The notes under the pieces were generated by a model, which saw nothing but the letters and a program-made list of their open reading frames with translations, had not been told where the DNA came from and made no database searches. Of a stretch of DNA of 48,515 nucleotides, positions 30,119 to 39,460 are shown one piece after another; within the stretch, counting starts at the first letter, position 1; every line of letters starts with the position of its first letter. The stretch is taken from assembly GCF_028292705.1 (NCBI RefSeq), contig NZ_JAQGLV010000297.1, positions 1 to 48,515 on the forward strand, read 5' to 3'. The position numbers were made by a program, and so were the translations under genes. The stretch is from Collimonas fungivorans. Lineage in GTDB: Bacteria; Pseudomonadota; Gammaproteobacteria; Burkholderiales; Burkholderiaceae_D.

Positions 30119-31696
30119 TTAGTGACGGAAGTGGCGGGTGCCGGTGAGCAGCATGACCACGCCATGTTCGTCGGCCGCATCGATCACTTCCTGGTCGCGC
30201 ATCGAACCGCCCGGCTGCACCACGCAAGTGGCACCGGCGTCGACCACCACATCCAGGCCGTCGCGGAACGGGAAAAACGCATCCGAAGCCACCGCCGAAC
30301 CGACCAGCGACAAACCTGCATTCTGCGCCTTGATCGAAGCGATGCGGGCGGAATCGACCCGGCTCATCTGGCCGGCGCCGACGCCCAGCGTCATGCCGTT
30401 ACCGCAAAACACGATAGCGTTCGACTTGACGAACTTGGCGACGCGCCAGGCAAACATCAGGTCCTGCAGCTGCTGCTGGGTCGGCTGCTTCTTGCTCACC
30501 ACTTTCAGCTCGCTCAGGGCGACGTTGCGCGCATCCGGCGATTGCACCAGCAAACCGCCGCCGACGCGTTTGAAATCGTGCTGGTTGATGGCCGCATTTG
30601 CCCCATTGACCAAGGGGATTTCCAGCAAGCGTACATTCTGCTTGGCGGCGAACACCTGCTTGACTTGCTCAGTAAAGGACGGTGCGATGATCACTTCAAC
30701 GAACTGCTTGGCGACTGCCTCAGCCGCGTTGCCGTCAAGCTCCTGGTTAAAGGCAATGATGCCGCCAAAAGCCGAAGTCGGATCGGTCTGCAACGCCTTG
30801 CTATACGCTTCCAGCGGATTGTTGCCGATCGCGACGCCGCAAGGATTGGCGTGCTTGATGATGACGCAGGCGGTTTCGCTGAAAGTCTTGACGCATTCCC
30901 AGGCCGCATCGGCATCGGCGATATTGTTGTAAGACAGTTCCTTGCCTTGCAGCTGTCTGTAATTAGCCAGCGCGCCTTCGACATGACGGGTATCGCGGTA
31001 AAACGCCGCCGACTGGTGCGGATTCTCGCCGTAACGCATTTCCTGCACTTTTTCGAAATGCAGGTTCAGTGTCTCCGGATAGGCGCTGCGGGTAGCGTGC
31101 TGCTTGTCTTCGCCCAGCGACGTGAAATAGTTGGTGATGGCGCCATCGTACTGGGCGGTATGGGCGAACACCTTCTTCGCCAAAGCAAACTTGGTGCCGT
31201 AGCCGACTTCACCGTCGTGCGCCTTCAGCTCGGCCAGCACGCCGGCGTAATCGCTGGGATCGCACAGCACAATCACATCCTTATGGTTCTTGGCCGACGA
31301 GCGCAGCATGGCCGGGCCGCCGATGTCGATATTCTCGATCGCATCCTCCAGCGAACACTGCTCCTTGGCGATGGTCTGCTGGAACGGGTAGAGATTGACC
31401 ACCACCATGTCGATCAGCGGGATCTGGTGCTGCGCCAGGGCCGCGACATGCTCAGGGAAATCGCGGCGCGCCAGGATGCCGCCGTGCACTTTCGGATGCA
31501 GGGTCTTGACGCGGCCATCGAGCATTTCCGGGAAGCCGGTGTAATCCGCCACTTCGGTGACCTTGATGCCGTTATCGGCCAGCAGCTTGGCGGTGCCGCC
31601 CGTCGACAGAATATTCACGCCCAGCGCCGACAACTCTTTTGCGAAATCAAGTATCCCGGTTTTGTCGGATACGGAAATGAGGGCTTGTTTAATCAT
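30119..31696 (-). CDS. purH: Bifunctional AICAR transformylase / IMP cyclohydrolase
   Basis: PurH performs the last two steps of IMP synthesis. The 525-residue protein has an N-terminal MGS-like cyclohydrolase domain ([25 protein letters not shown]) and a C-terminal transformylase domain with [11 protein letters not shown] and the terminal [14 protein letters not shown]. It lies downstream of fis, an order shared by many beta- and gammaproteobacteria. A strong hairpin at 31752-31776 in the 127-base gap may act on transcription into purH. Confidence 0.98.
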   Translation of the reverse strand: MIKQALISVSDKTGILDFAKELSALGVNILSTGGTAKLLADNGIKVTEVADYTGFPEMLDGRVKTLHPKVHGGILARRDFPEHVAALAQHQIPLIDMVVVNLYPFQQTIAKEQCSLEDAIENIDIGGPAMLRSSAKNHKDVIVLCDPSDYAGVLAELKAHDGEVGYGTKFALAKKVFAHTAQYDGAITNYFTSLGEDKQHATRSAYPETLNLHFEKVQEMRYGENPHQSAAFYRDTRHVEGALANYRQLQGKELSYNNIADADAAWECVKTFSETACVIIKHANPCGVAIGNNPLEAYSKALQTDPTSAFGGIIAFNQELDGNAAEAVAKQFVEVIIAPSFTEQVKQVFAAKQNVRLLEIPLVNGANAAINQHDFKRVGGGLLVQSPDARNVALSELKVVSKKQPTQQQLQDLMFAWRVAKFVKSNAIVFCGNGMTLGVGAGQMSRVDSARIASIKAQNAGLSLVGSAVASDAFFPFRDGLDVVVDAGATCVVQPGGSMRDQEVIDAADEHGVVMLLTGTRHFRH

Positions 31697-31751
31697 GATG
31701 AAAACTCTGGAAGGGAAGGAAAACGGATAAATACATCATTGGCGGGAAACA

Positions 31752-31776
31752 CTGCCTCCTTGGGCGAGGACGGCAG
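31752..31776 (-). terminator. Hairpin between fis and purH, terminator or attenuator candidate
   Basis: Arms CTGCC-TCCT and AGGA-GGCAG form nine base pairs with a single bulged base around a six-base loop. On the minus strand TGTTT follows, a weak U-tract. It could partly end the dusB-fis transcript or regulate purH. Confidence 0.4.
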
Positions 31777-31823
31777 CTTGCTGTCAGTTTCTGGCTTGGC
31801 GCCGCTGATCCTTGGACTGCCTG

Positions 31824-32057
31824 CTACAAAAGACCGTGCTGCTGCAATTTCTTGCGCAGGGTGTTGCGATTGATGCCCAGCATTTCCGCCGCATGCGACT
31901 GGTTGCCTTCGGCGCGCGCGATCACGGCTTCCAGCACCGGCTTTTCGACCGTGGAAATCACCATGTCATACACATTCGACGGCGGCTGCTCGCCCAGGTC
32001 CTTGAAATATTTTTCAAGGCTTTGCTTCACCACGTCTTGGATACTTTCTTTGCTCAT
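31824..32057 (-). CDS. fis: Fis-family nucleoid-associated DNA-binding protein
   Basis: Fis bends DNA and regulates rRNA, recombination and many promoters. The 77-residue product is shorter than E. coli Fis (98). It keeps the C-terminal helix-turn-helix NQSHAAEMLGINRNTLRKKL, which is typical of both Fis and NtrC-type activators. The position directly after dusB, as in the E. coli dusB-fis operon, supports the Fis call. Confidence 0.93.
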   Translation of the reverse strand: MSKESIQDVVKQSLEKYFKDLGEQPPSNVYDMVISTVEKPVLEAVIARAEGNQSHAAEMLGINRNTLRKKLQQHGLL

Positions 32058-32178
32058 TCTTTTTTACTGTTCTTTTTTTAGGATTCAGGCAATTCCATCA
32101 GCGTTCGGTCTATGGCGTCATGCTCACCTGATGCCCGCCTGCCGGGAAATTCCTGATTCTGTTTCTTGTTGATCTGAT

Positions 32179-33225
32179 TCAGGCCGCCAGCATCTGCTCG
32201 GCCACACCGTATTGTAACCGCTCCCCAAACGCAAACTGCGATTCGAAGAAGCTATTTACTGCGGCCAGCTGCTGGCCGCAATCTTCCAGCAGGTTCATGC
32301 GTTGCCGAAATGCCTCGCCGCCGGGCAAATCGCGCACATACCAGCCGATATGCTTGCGGGCGGTGCGCACCCCCAGGTAATCGCCATAAAATCCGTAATG
32401 CGCCCGCAGGTGTTCATCCATCAGCTGTTGCACTTCCGTCACCAGCGGCGCCGGCAAATATTCTCCGGTGCGCAAATAGTGCTCGATCTCGCGGAAAATC
32501 CATGGCCGGCCCTGCGCTGCGCGCCCCACCATGATGGCGTCGGCCTTGGTGTACTCCAGCACTTGCCGTGCTTTTTCGGGCGTCGTGATGTCGCCGTTGG
32601 CCACCACCGGGATCGTGACCGCTGCCTTGACCGCGGCAATGGTCTGGTATTCGGCATCGCCGCTATAGCCGTCCGCGCGCGTGCGGCCATGCAAGGTCAG
32701 CATGGCGATGCCGCTGGCTTGCGCCAGCCGCGCGATATTCAAGGCGTTCTTGTTGAGGCGGTCCCAGCCGGTGCGGAATTTCAGCGTGACCGGCACGTCG
32801 ACCGCGTTCACCACCGTTTCCAGGATCTTCGCCACCAGTTGCTCATTTTGCAACAAAGCCGAGCCACACCAGCTGTTGCACACTTTCTTGACTGGGCACC
32901 CCATGTTGATGTCGATGATTTGCGCACCGTGGTCGACATTGTATTTTGCGCACTCTGCCAGCATCAGCGGATCGGCGCCGGCGATCTGCACCGCCCGCGG
33001 CTCCATCTCGCCATCGTGGTTGATGCGGCGCGAGGTCTTCTCGGTCTGCCACAAGCGTGGATTGGAGGCCGCCATTTCCGACACCGCATAGCCGGCGCCC
33101 AGCTCTTTGCAGAGCTGCCGGAACGGTCTGTCCGTGACGCCCGCCATGGGCGCCACAAAGACGTTGTTACGTAGGAAATAAGGGCCAATATTCACGACGG
33201 CGTCACTGACTCGAGATGGAATCAC
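32179..33225 (-). CDS. dusB: tRNA-dihydrouridine synthase B
   Basis: DusB reduces specific uridines in tRNA using FMN. The 348-residue TIM-barrel protein has VAPMAGVTDRPFR, DINMGCPVKKVCN, LTLHGRTRADGYSG and the FMN phosphate-binding VANGDITTPEKA / IMVGRAAQGRPW. The segment after the GCP motif reads SWCGSALL, so an extra cysteine is present compared with many homologues. The gene heads a dusB-fis pair. The ATG at 33225 fits the usual N-terminus, although a few residues of uncertainty remain. Confidence 0.96.
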   Translation of the reverse strand: MIPSRVSDAVVNIGPYFLRNNVFVAPMAGVTDRPFRQLCKELGAGYAVSEMAASNPRLWQTEKTSRRINHDGEMEPRAVQIAGADPLMLAECAKYNVDHGAQIIDINMGCPVKKVCNSWCGSALLQNEQLVAKILETVVNAVDVPVTLKFRTGWDRLNKNALNIARLAQASGIAMLTLHGRTRADGYSGDAEYQTIAAVKAAVTIPVVANGDITTPEKARQVLEYTKADAIMVGRAAQGRPWIFREIEHYLRTGEYLPAPLVTEVQQLMDEHLRAHYGFYGDYLGVRTARKHIGWYVRDLPGGEAFRQRMNLLEDCGQQLAAVNSFFESQFAFGERLQYGVAEQMLAA

Positions 33226-33280
33226 AAGGGGAAAGGCGTCATTTTATCCCGATTGCCAAGGCAAGCGGGGTTTTGCGCAA

Positions 33281-34417
33281 TCAAAGTTCGTCTTCGGCCG
33301 AGGTGCTGGAGCTGCGCAGATGCTGGGTGGCGTAGTGGATCAGCTCATCCAGGCCGCGGCCGTCGGCGCCGTAAGTGGCCACTCCTATCGACAACGCGAG
33401 CCGGATCGACCAGTTTTCGATGTTGACCGGATGGTGCTTGAAATGGCCGAGGAAAGTCTCGGCCAGGTTATCGGCATCGACTGTGTCGGTAGCCGGCAAC
33501 ACATACAGGAATTCGGTGGCGTTCCAGCGTCCGCCGCTGTCGGTCTTGCGCAGCTGCGCGCCGGTATCCTTGGCGAACGCCGCCAGGATATTGTCGGCCA
33601 CCGCCCAGCCGTACAGGTCGTTGATCTTGTGGAAATCGTCCAGCTGGCAATACAAGATGGACAACGGCGACTCGTCGATAACGGTGGCGGCCACCGCTTC
33701 TTCATAGACGTGCACGATACGGCGCCGGGTCAGCAAGCCGGTCAGCGAATCAAGCTGCGCCTGGCGCGTGAGCAGGTGCGACAGGTTGGACTGCTTCCAG
33801 ATCACTTCGCAGACATGGCCGAAAGCCTGGAACGAGGCAAACCCGGTTTCCGAAAAATAATCTTCGCTGTCGGCGTAAAACACCATCATGCCGTGCATGC
33901 GGGCTTTTTCCGAACGCAGCGGTATGGCCAGCGCGGCCTTGGCCGAGCAACGCTCGGGGTGCGCTTGCCACGGGGTAAACAGGGCATGGAAATCGCTGTC
34001 GTGGCCAGCCTCCCAATCGGCGACCTGGGCAAACGGCGCAACGTAGTCGAAACAATCCTTGGCCAGTTGCCAGTTATCCGACTCGCCCAGCGCCTTGCCG
34101 ACAATCGCCGCCGGCTTGATGGTCGCTTCCGAATCGTCCTGGCAGAAACCTACCCACACCAGCCGGATATGCGGACTGGCAGGCAGGATCATCTGGCACA
34201 GGCGCTTGACGCTTTCGCGGCCGCTATAGGCCTGGGGCAGAGTTTGCAGCAGCTGATGCAATACGCCGACCAGCGCCAGCTGCTCATCGTTCAGCGCCGG
34301 CGCCGGTGTTGTCGTGGCGGGCGCACTCTGTTTCCCCGCGGCCGCATCAACCACTTCGGCCAACGGCACAGGATCAGCGGCACGCTGAGCCCAGGAGGGA
34401 AAGAGATTAAGTTTCAT
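33281..34417 (-). CDS. GAF domain plus degenerate GGDEF domain protein
   Basis: This is a 378-residue soluble protein. Residues about 45-210 resemble a GAF sensor domain, and about 220-370 are a GGDEF domain starting DSLTGLLTRRR. The catalytic GGDEF motif is replaced by NATEF (299-303), and the first metal-binding aspartate of the usual D-x-D-x-F segment is a glutamine (CQLDDF). Cyclase activity is therefore unlikely. The inhibitory-site motif RxxD is intact as RKTD (290-293), exactly five residues before NATEF, where c-di-GMP binds in active cyclases. This combination suggests a c-di-GMP receptor similar in concept to PelD, which is inference. There is no membrane segment and no pel gene nearby. 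The first 40 residues are low-complexity Ala/Pro/Thr. Confidence 0.88.
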   Translation of the reverse strand: MKLNLFPSWAQRAADPVPLAEVVDAAAGKQSAPATTTPAPALNDEQLALVGVLHQLLQTLPQAYSGRESVKRLCQMILPASPHIRLVWVGFCQDDSEATIKPAAIVGKALGESDNWQLAKDCFDYVAPFAQVADWEAGHDSDFHALFTPWQAHPERCSAKAALAIPLRSEKARMHGMMVFYADSEDYFSETGFASFQAFGHVCEVIWKQSNLSHLLTRQAQLDSLTGLLTRRRIVHVYEEAVAATVIDESPLSILYCQLDDFHKINDLYGWAVADNILAAFAKDTGAQLRKTDSGGRWNATEFLYVLPATDTVDADNLAETFLGHFKHHPVNIENWSIRLALSIGVATYGADGRGLDELIHYATQHLRSSSTSAEDEL

Positions 34418-34443
34418 GCTGGCAGTCCCGCTGTTGTTTTAAT

Positions 34444-34457
34444 TCTTGCTAGCAAGA
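34444..34457. promoter_or_regulatory. 14-base palindrome upstream of the GAF-GGDEF gene
   Basis: TCTTGCTAGCAAGA is a perfect palindrome 27 bases before the GAF-GGDEF start. It could be an operator within that gene's promoter; no protein can be assigned to it. Confidence 0.4.
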
Positions 34458-34592
34458 TTAGCACAAGCACGCTGCTTTTATCGCAACTGTTTTTGCAAGA
34501 GCTTATACAGATTTATAGCGATTTCCGGGACTTGCCGCGAAAGCCCAACATAAGCGGAAAAACGCCGGCGGCATCAATGTTGCAAACAGCGC

Positions 34593-35264
34593 TTATTGAT
34601 CGATTTCGTCCAGCGACAAGGCGTCCAGGTGCGCCACGTCGGCCCAGCCGTCCACCCGCAACGGTTGCGGCCATTCCGGGTTCCAGCTCAGGCGGTTGAT
34701 GCTGGCATTGAAAATATCGCAACTGCGCGCCTGAGCCAAAGGCAGCTTGTGGGCAAAACGGTAGATGCAGTCGAGCACGCCGCCGTGTGTGACTACCGCA
34801 ATCCGACACAAATTCGGACGCAAATCGCCCGGCGCCAGCAAAGCCGACAAGGCCGCCACCACCCTTGCGTAGAATTCGCGCATGGTTTCCGCCACGTGCT
34901 GGCCGGCCGGATAACGGACATCGACAGCGCGCGCCATCAGCGCCGCATAGGCTTCAGGAAAATGTTCGGCCGCTTCCGGATAACGCAAGCCTTCCAGCGC
35001 GCCGTAGCAACGCTCCCGCAATCCGGTTTCGAGGCGCAAGGCCATGCCGCGCGCTTCGGCCAAAGGCGCGGCGGTTTGTTGTGCACGCTGCAGGTCGCTG
35101 CAAAAAACGGCGTCCAGGGCGAGGCCGTCCAGGCTGCGCGCCAACGCGAGCGCCTGGCGCCGGCCGGCCGGATTGAGCGGGATGTCCAGGTGGCCTTGCA
35201 GGCGACGCTCGAGGTTCCAGTCGGTTTCGCCGTGGCGTATCAGCAGGATTTCGGTAGTTGACAT
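34593..35264 (-). CDS. Histidine phosphatase family protein (phosphoglycerate mutase-like)
   Basis: This 223-residue protein has the catalytic motif LIRHGETDWN at 7-16, followed by LQGHLDIPLNPAGRRQA and the second histidine segment VVTHGGVLDC near 170. The family includes phosphoglycerate mutase-like and alpha-ribazole or general phosphatases. The sequence does not identify the substrate, and dPGM activity is less likely given its length. It lies 22 bases after the PEBP-family gene on the same strand. Confidence 0.88.
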   Translation of the reverse strand: MSTTEILLIRHGETDWNLERRLQGHLDIPLNPAGRRQALALARSLDGLALDAVFCSDLQRAQQTAAPLAEARGMALRLETGLRERCYGALEGLRYPEAAEHFPEAYAALMARAVDVRYPAGQHVAETMREFYARVVAALSALLAPGDLRPNLCRIAVVTHGGVLDCIYRFAHKLPLAQARSCDIFNASINRLSWNPEWPQPLRVDGWADVAHLDALSLDEIDQ

Positions 35265-35286
35265 GGGCTTTCTGCAGGGCTGGCGC

Positions 35287-35922
35287 TTACAAGGCGGGGT
35301 TCAGGGTATACAGGCTGACGATCGAGGTCTCGGCCAGGATGTGTCCGCGCATCGCCGCCAGCGCTTGCTGCCCGGTGAACTTGCCGTCCACCGGCAAGCG
35401 CGCGATGTCCAACGCGTACACGGTGAAAACATAGCGGTGCACGGTCTCGTCGTTCCATGGCGGGCACGGACCGTCGTAGCCGAAATAATCGCCGCTCATC
35501 GCGGCGTCGCCGGCAAACCAGCCAGTGTAGTCGTTCAGGCCGTGGCGCGCGCCGGGGATCGGGCTGCCGTAAATTTCCGGGCCCGGCTTGCCGCGCGAGA
35601 TGACGCGGTCGCTGAAGGTTCCGGCTTCAATCGACGTCGCATGCGGCGGCAGGTCGACCAGCACCCAGTGGAAAAAATCGACGCGCGGCAGCTCGGCCGG
35701 CACCGTCTTGCCTTCCTGGTTGACATCGTCGCCGCGCGACGGCACATCGGGATCGCAGCAGATCAGCGCCAGCGATTTGGTGCCGGCCGGCGGTTCGCCC
35801 CAGCCCAGGTGCGGGTTGTGGTTGGCGGACAAGGTGACGTGGGTCTCGGGATGCACTACCGCGAAAGCAAATTCGCCGGGGATATAGGCACCGTCGTTGA
35901 AAGAATGGCTCCAGAGGTTCAC
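35287..35922 (-). CDS. YbhB/YbcL family (PEBP/Raf kinase inhibitor-like) protein
   Basis: This 211-residue protein belongs to the phosphatidylethanolamine-binding protein fold. It carries the segments PHLGWGEPPAGTKSLALICCDPDVPS and DYTGWFAGDAAMSGDYFGYDGPCPPWND, the latter with the GxxGP ligand-pocket motif. The bacterial function is unknown. I choose the GTG at 35922 (VNLWSHSFNDG), because AGGAG lies six bases upstream and homologues begin here; a longer frame from 35985 lacks a binding site. No signal peptide is seen, so it is likely cytoplasmic. It follows a palindromic element 52 bases upstream. Confidence 0.87.
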   Translation of the reverse strand: MNLWSHSFNDGAYIPGEFAFAVVHPETHVTLSANHNPHLGWGEPPAGTKSLALICCDPDVPSRGDDVNQEGKTVPAELPRVDFFHWVLVDLPPHATSIEAGTFSDRVISRGKPGPEIYGSPIPGARHGLNDYTGWFAGDAAMSGDYFGYDGPCPPWNDETVHRYVFTVYALDIARLPVDGKFTGQQALAAMRGHILAETSIVSLYTLNPAL

Positions 35923-35973
35923 GGTAAGCTCCTGTCGTAAAGTTGTCAGGCTACAGCAAAAGCGGATTACCCG

Positions 35974-36071
35974 GGACTTATGCAAAACTGTTCCAGCAAG
36001 GCACGACGACGAAGACAGTACGGCGTACGGCTAGGAGGAGTAACGCCGCTGGGGCAGTTTTGCGTAAGTCC
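35974..36071. repeat. 98-base palindromic intergenic element
   Basis: Terminal arms GGACTTATGCAAAACTG (35974-35990) and CAGTTTTGCGTAAGTCC (36055-36071) are 17-base inverted repeats with one difference. Inner blocks CCAGC/GCTGG and GGC/GCC extend the stem with small bulges, and the centre contains a smaller palindrome, GTACGGCGTAC. It starts two bases after the dtd stop. It looks like a REP/MITE-type non-coding repeat. There is no transposase and no clear target duplication. Confidence 0.7.
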
Positions 36072-36073
36072 TT

Positions 36074-36532
36074 TTACGCTTTGGCGGCCGGCGGTTTTAC
36101 CTGCAGCCAGAAGGTCACCGGGCCGTCATTGGTCAAAGACACTTTCATGTCGGCGCCAAAACGGCCGGTCGCGACCTGCTTGTGCCGGCTTGCGGCCTGG
36201 CTGGAGAAATAATCGAACAGGCGGCGCCCTTCTTCCGGCGCCGCCGCCGGCGTGAACGAAGGCCGGGTGCCGGACTGGGTATCCGCCGCCAGCGTGAATT
36301 GCGGCACCAGCAGCAGGCCGCCGCCGATGTCGCTCAGGCTGCGGTTCATCTTGCCGGCGTCGTCGGCGAACACGCGATAAGACAGCAACTTGGCCAGCAG
36401 CGCGTCCGCTTCCTTTTCACGATCGCCGCGCTCGGCGCACAGCAGCACCATCAGGCCGCCATCGATGGCGCCGACCGTGACGCCGTCCACCACCACGCTG
36501 GCGTGGCTGACTCGCTGCAGCAGGCCGATCAT
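36074..36532 (-). CDS. dtd: D-aminoacyl-tRNA deacylase
   Basis: Dtd frees tRNA charged with D-amino acids such as D-tyrosine. The 152-residue protein begins [13 protein letters not shown]. It has the catalytic [17 protein letters not shown] segment and NDGPVTFWL, the family's second conserved motif. The ATG at 36532 overlaps the tyrS stop as ATGA, so the proofreading enzyme is coupled to the synthetase whose errors it corrects. A longer in-frame extension into tyrS is rejected. Confidence 0.96.
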   Translation of the reverse strand: MIGLLQRVSHASVVVDGVTVGAIDGGLMVLLCAERGDREKEADALLAKLLSYRVFADDAGKMNRSLSDIGGGLLLVPQFTLAADTQSGTRPSFTPAAAPEEGRRLFDYFSSQAASRHKQVATGRFGADMKVSLTNDGPVTFWLQVKPPAAKA

Positions 36533-37800
36533 GCGGTCAAGGTTACCCGGGCGAACTTGCGCTTGCCAACCTGTATCACGAAGGTGGCGGCGTCGACTTT
36601 CAAACCCTTGTCGCTGACCACCGCGCCGTCGATCCGCACCCCGCCCTGCTCCACCATGCGCAGCGCTTCCGAGGTCGATGGGCAAAGATTGGCTTGTTTC
36701 AGCAGCTGGCCGATGCCCAGCGGCGCGCCGCTCAGCGTCAGTTCAGGAATGTCGTCCGGGATGCCGCCCTTGGCGCGGTTGTTGAAGTCGCTCAAGGCGT
36801 CTTCCGCCGCTTGCTGGTTGTGGAAGCGCGCCACGATTTCCTGCGCCAGCGCAACCTTGATGTCGCGCGGATTCTGGCCGCCTTCGACTTGCGCCTTGTA
36901 GCCGGCGATCTGCGCCAGCGACTTGAACGACAGCAGCTCGTAGTAACGCCACATCATGACGTCGGAAATGCTCATGACCTTGGCGAACATGGTGTTGGCC
37001 GGCTCGGTGATGCCAATGTAGTTGCCCTTGGACTTGGACATCTTTTCGACGCCGTCCAGGCCTTCCAGCAGCGGCATGGTCAGGATGCATTGCGGTTCCT
37101 GGCCGTAATCCTTCTGCAGCTCGCGGCCGACCAGCAGGTTGAATTTCTGGTCGGTGCCGCCCAGTTCCAGGTCGGACTCCAGCGCCACCGAATCGTAGCC
37201 CTGCATCAGCGGGTACAGCAGTTCGTGCACCGAGATCGGGGTGCCGGCCTTGTAACGCTTGGTGAAATCCTCGCGCTCCAGGATCCGCGCCACCGTGTAT
37301 TTCGCCGACAGCTGGATCATGCCGCGCGCGCCCAGCTTGTCCGACCATTCCGAGTTGTAGCGGATTTCCGTGCGCGCCGGATCCAGCACCAGGCTGGCCT
37401 GGGCGAAATAGGTCTTGGCGTTTTCTTCGATCTGTTCGCGGGTAAGCGGCGGCCGCGTCACGTTGCGCCCCGACGGATCGCCGATCATCGAGGTAAAGTC
37501 GCCGATCAGGAAAATCACGTTGTGGCCGAGATCCTGCAGCTGCCGCATCTTGTTCAGCACCACCGTATGGCCGAGGTGCAGGTCGGGCGCGGTCGGGTCC
37601 AGGCCCAGCTTGATGCGCAAGGGTTTGCCGCTTTGCTCGGAGCGCTGCAGCTTGCGCGCAAAGTCGCTCTCGATCAGCAGTTCGTCGACGCCGCGCTTGG
37701 TGATCGCCAGCGCCTCCTGGGTCCGGTCCGACAGGACCAGGGGGGTGTTTTCAACAGCAGCGGCTGCCTTCGGTGATGCGTTTTGAGAATCGTGAGCCAT
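36529..37800 (-). CDS. tyrS: Tyrosyl-tRNA synthetase
   Basis: TyrS charges tRNA-Tyr. The 423-residue class I synthetase has HLGH at 75-78 (HIGH equivalent), the tyrosine pocket region, [11 protein letters not shown] as the KMSKS loop, and a C-terminal S4 RNA-binding domain. The KMSKS form marks the TyrZ-like group rather than the KFGKT type. The start MAHDSQNAS at 37800 is preferred, because the upstream 29 codons look like leader sequence. It is divergent from the M23 gene at 38035 and coupled to dtd. Confidence 0.97.
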   Translation of the reverse strand: MAHDSQNASPKAAAAVENTPLVLSDRTQEALAITKRGVDELLIESDFARKLQRSEQSGKPLRIKLGLDPTAPDLHLGHTVVLNKMRQLQDLGHNVIFLIGDFTSMIGDPSGRNVTRPPLTREQIEENAKTYFAQASLVLDPARTEIRYNSEWSDKLGARGMIQLSAKYTVARILEREDFTKRYKAGTPISVHELLYPLMQGYDSVALESDLELGGTDQKFNLLVGRELQKDYGQEPQCILTMPLLEGLDGVEKMSKSKGNYIGITEPANTMFAKVMSISDVMMWRYYELLSFKSLAQIAGYKAQVEGGQNPRDIKVALAQEIVARFHNQQAAEDALSDFNNRAKGGIPDDIPELTLSGAPLGIGQLLKQANLCPSTSEALRMVEQGGVRIDGAVVSDKGLKVDAATFVIQVGKRKFARVTLTA

Positions 37801-37943
37801 ATAGGGAATAAAAATCCAGCGAAAATGAAATCTGAAAAGCTGCGCTTGTGCCGGCACTGGACGGCAAGGGCGGACAAAAAAACGCATACAAAGGGTTACG
37901 AGAAAATCAGACTAGTCCTACAACCGCCCAAGATACCCTAAGG

Positions 37944-37949
37944 TATAAT
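37944..37949 (+). promoter_or_regulatory. Candidate -10 box upstream of the second M23 gene
   Basis: A perfect TATAAT lies in the 234-base divergent region between tyrS and the M23 gene. It is about 86 bases before the M23 start. The -35 hexamer at 17-base spacing is poor. Confidence 0.45.
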
Positions 37950-38034
37950 CCCTGATCCTTTTAACCCGCCGCAAGTCGTTCAATCAAACAACAACACAAG
38001 AATCGGTAGCAAACGGCAAATTTTAACGTATTGC

Positions 38035-39441
38035 ATGTCTCTCAAAGATAAAATCATCAACTTGCGGTCCAGTATCAAGCCGTTTTTCAAGCAGATACCA
38101 GCCCGGGTCTATGCTTGTTTTGCTGATTCCACGCCTAAAAGCCGTATTGTCTCCGCTTCGGCCGTGTTGCTGACCCTGGTTGCTTTTGGCGCGGCCGGTG
38201 TTGCTCCGCTGCCAATGGATCCTGACGAAGTGTCGGTGAAAGCGATTTCCGCCGAACTGGAATTGCCCAGCCTTAGTGAACAGATCGCAAAACTTGAAGC
38301 TCAGCAACAACTTTATGTTGCCGAAGACAAGATGCGCGCCGGCGACACGCTGGCGACCTTGCTGACCCGGCTTGGCGTAGACGACGACCAGGCCAGCAAT
38401 TTCATCAAGTCGGACCGCCGCGCACGCGCCGTGCTGCGCCTCAAGACCGGCACCACGGTGCAGGCGCAGACCAGCAATGACGGCGTACTGCAGATGCTGC
38501 GCGCGACGATTGCCGACGGCGACGATACTCCGACCAATCTGCTGATCCACCGCGACGGCGACAAGTTTACCGTCAGCGAGGAAAGCGCCACGGTTGAACG
38601 GCGCGTCGAAATGCATACCGGGGTGATCCGCTCCTCGCTGTTCGCCGCCACCGATGCCGCCGATATCCCCGACAGCGTGGCCTCGCAAATCGTCGCCATG
38701 TTCGGCACCAACATCAATTTTGCTTCCGACCTGAAACGCGGCGACCATTTTAATGTCGCCTATGAAACATTCTGGCAGAACGGCCAGTTCCTGCGCGCCG
38801 GACGCATCCTGGCCGGCGAATTCGTGAACGGCGGCAAGCCGTTCCAGGCAGTCTGGTTTGACGAACCAGCCAGCGGCCAGGGCGGCTACTACGGTTTCGA
38901 CGGCAAATCGCTGAAAAAGGCCTTCTTGAAATCGCCGCTGACCTTTACCCGCATTTCTTCCGGCTTCTCGATGCGCGTGCACCCTATCCTGGGCAAGTGG
39001 AAAAAGCATACCGGCGTCGACTTTGCCGCCGCCACGGGTACGCCCATCCATGCCACCGCCGACGGCGTGATCGACTTTGCCGGCGTTGAAAGCGGCTACG
39101 GCAACGTGGTCATCATCAAGCACGATAGCAAATATTCAACGGTGTATGCGCACATGAGCCGTTTTGCGCCGACCTCGCGCAAGGGCGGCAAGGTCAGCCA
39201 GGGCGATGTCATCGGCTACGTCGGCATGACCGGCTGGGCGACCGGCCCCCACCTGCATTACGAGTTCCGGGTCGCCAACGAGCCGCGCGATCCGATGTCG
39301 GTGGTAGTGCCTACCGCCAGCCCGCTGGCCGGGGTCGAGCTGGAGCGCTTCAAGACGGTTGCGGCCGATATCACCCATCGTTTTAACCTGCTGAGCGGCG
39401 AAACAGCTGCTGCGCCAGCCACCAAGCTGGCGTCAAAATAA
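38035..39441 (+). CDS. M23-family metallopeptidase with LysM-like domain (MepM-like)
   Basis: This 468-residue envelope protein has an N-terminal membrane segment at about 37-58 and a LysM/OapA-like region near 98-135 (MRAGDTLATLLTRLGV). A middle domain and a C-terminal LytM domain follow, with ligands H325 and D329 (HTGVDF) and H406/H408 (HLHYEF). This matches the MepM/YebA type of D,D-endopeptidase that opens cross-links so the wall can grow. It is followed on the same strand by anmK, a wall-recycling gene, in an arrangement common in betaproteobacteria. Confidence 0.93.
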   Translation: MSLKDKIINLRSSIKPFFKQIPARVYACFADSTPKSRIVSASAVLLTLVAFGAAGVAPLPMDPDEVSVKAISAELELPSLSEQIAKLEAQQQLYVAEDKMRAGDTLATLLTRLGVDDDQASNFIKSDRRARAVLRLKTGTTVQAQTSNDGVLQMLRATIADGDDTPTNLLIHRDGDKFTVSEESATVERRVEMHTGVIRSSLFAATDAADIPDSVASQIVAMFGTNINFASDLKRGDHFNVAYETFWQNGQFLRAGRILAGEFVNGGKPFQAVWFDEPASGQGGYYGFDGKSLKKAFLKSPLTFTRISSGFSMRVHPILGKWKKHTGVDFAAATGTPIHATADGVIDFAGVESGYGNVVIIKHDSKYSTVYAHMSRFAPTSRKGGKVSQGDVIGYVGMTGWATGPHLHYEFRVANEPRDPMSVVVPTASPLAGVELERFKTVAADITHRFNLLSGETAAAPATKLASK

Positions 39442-39460
39442 ATTTCCGGCATGCCTGGAG

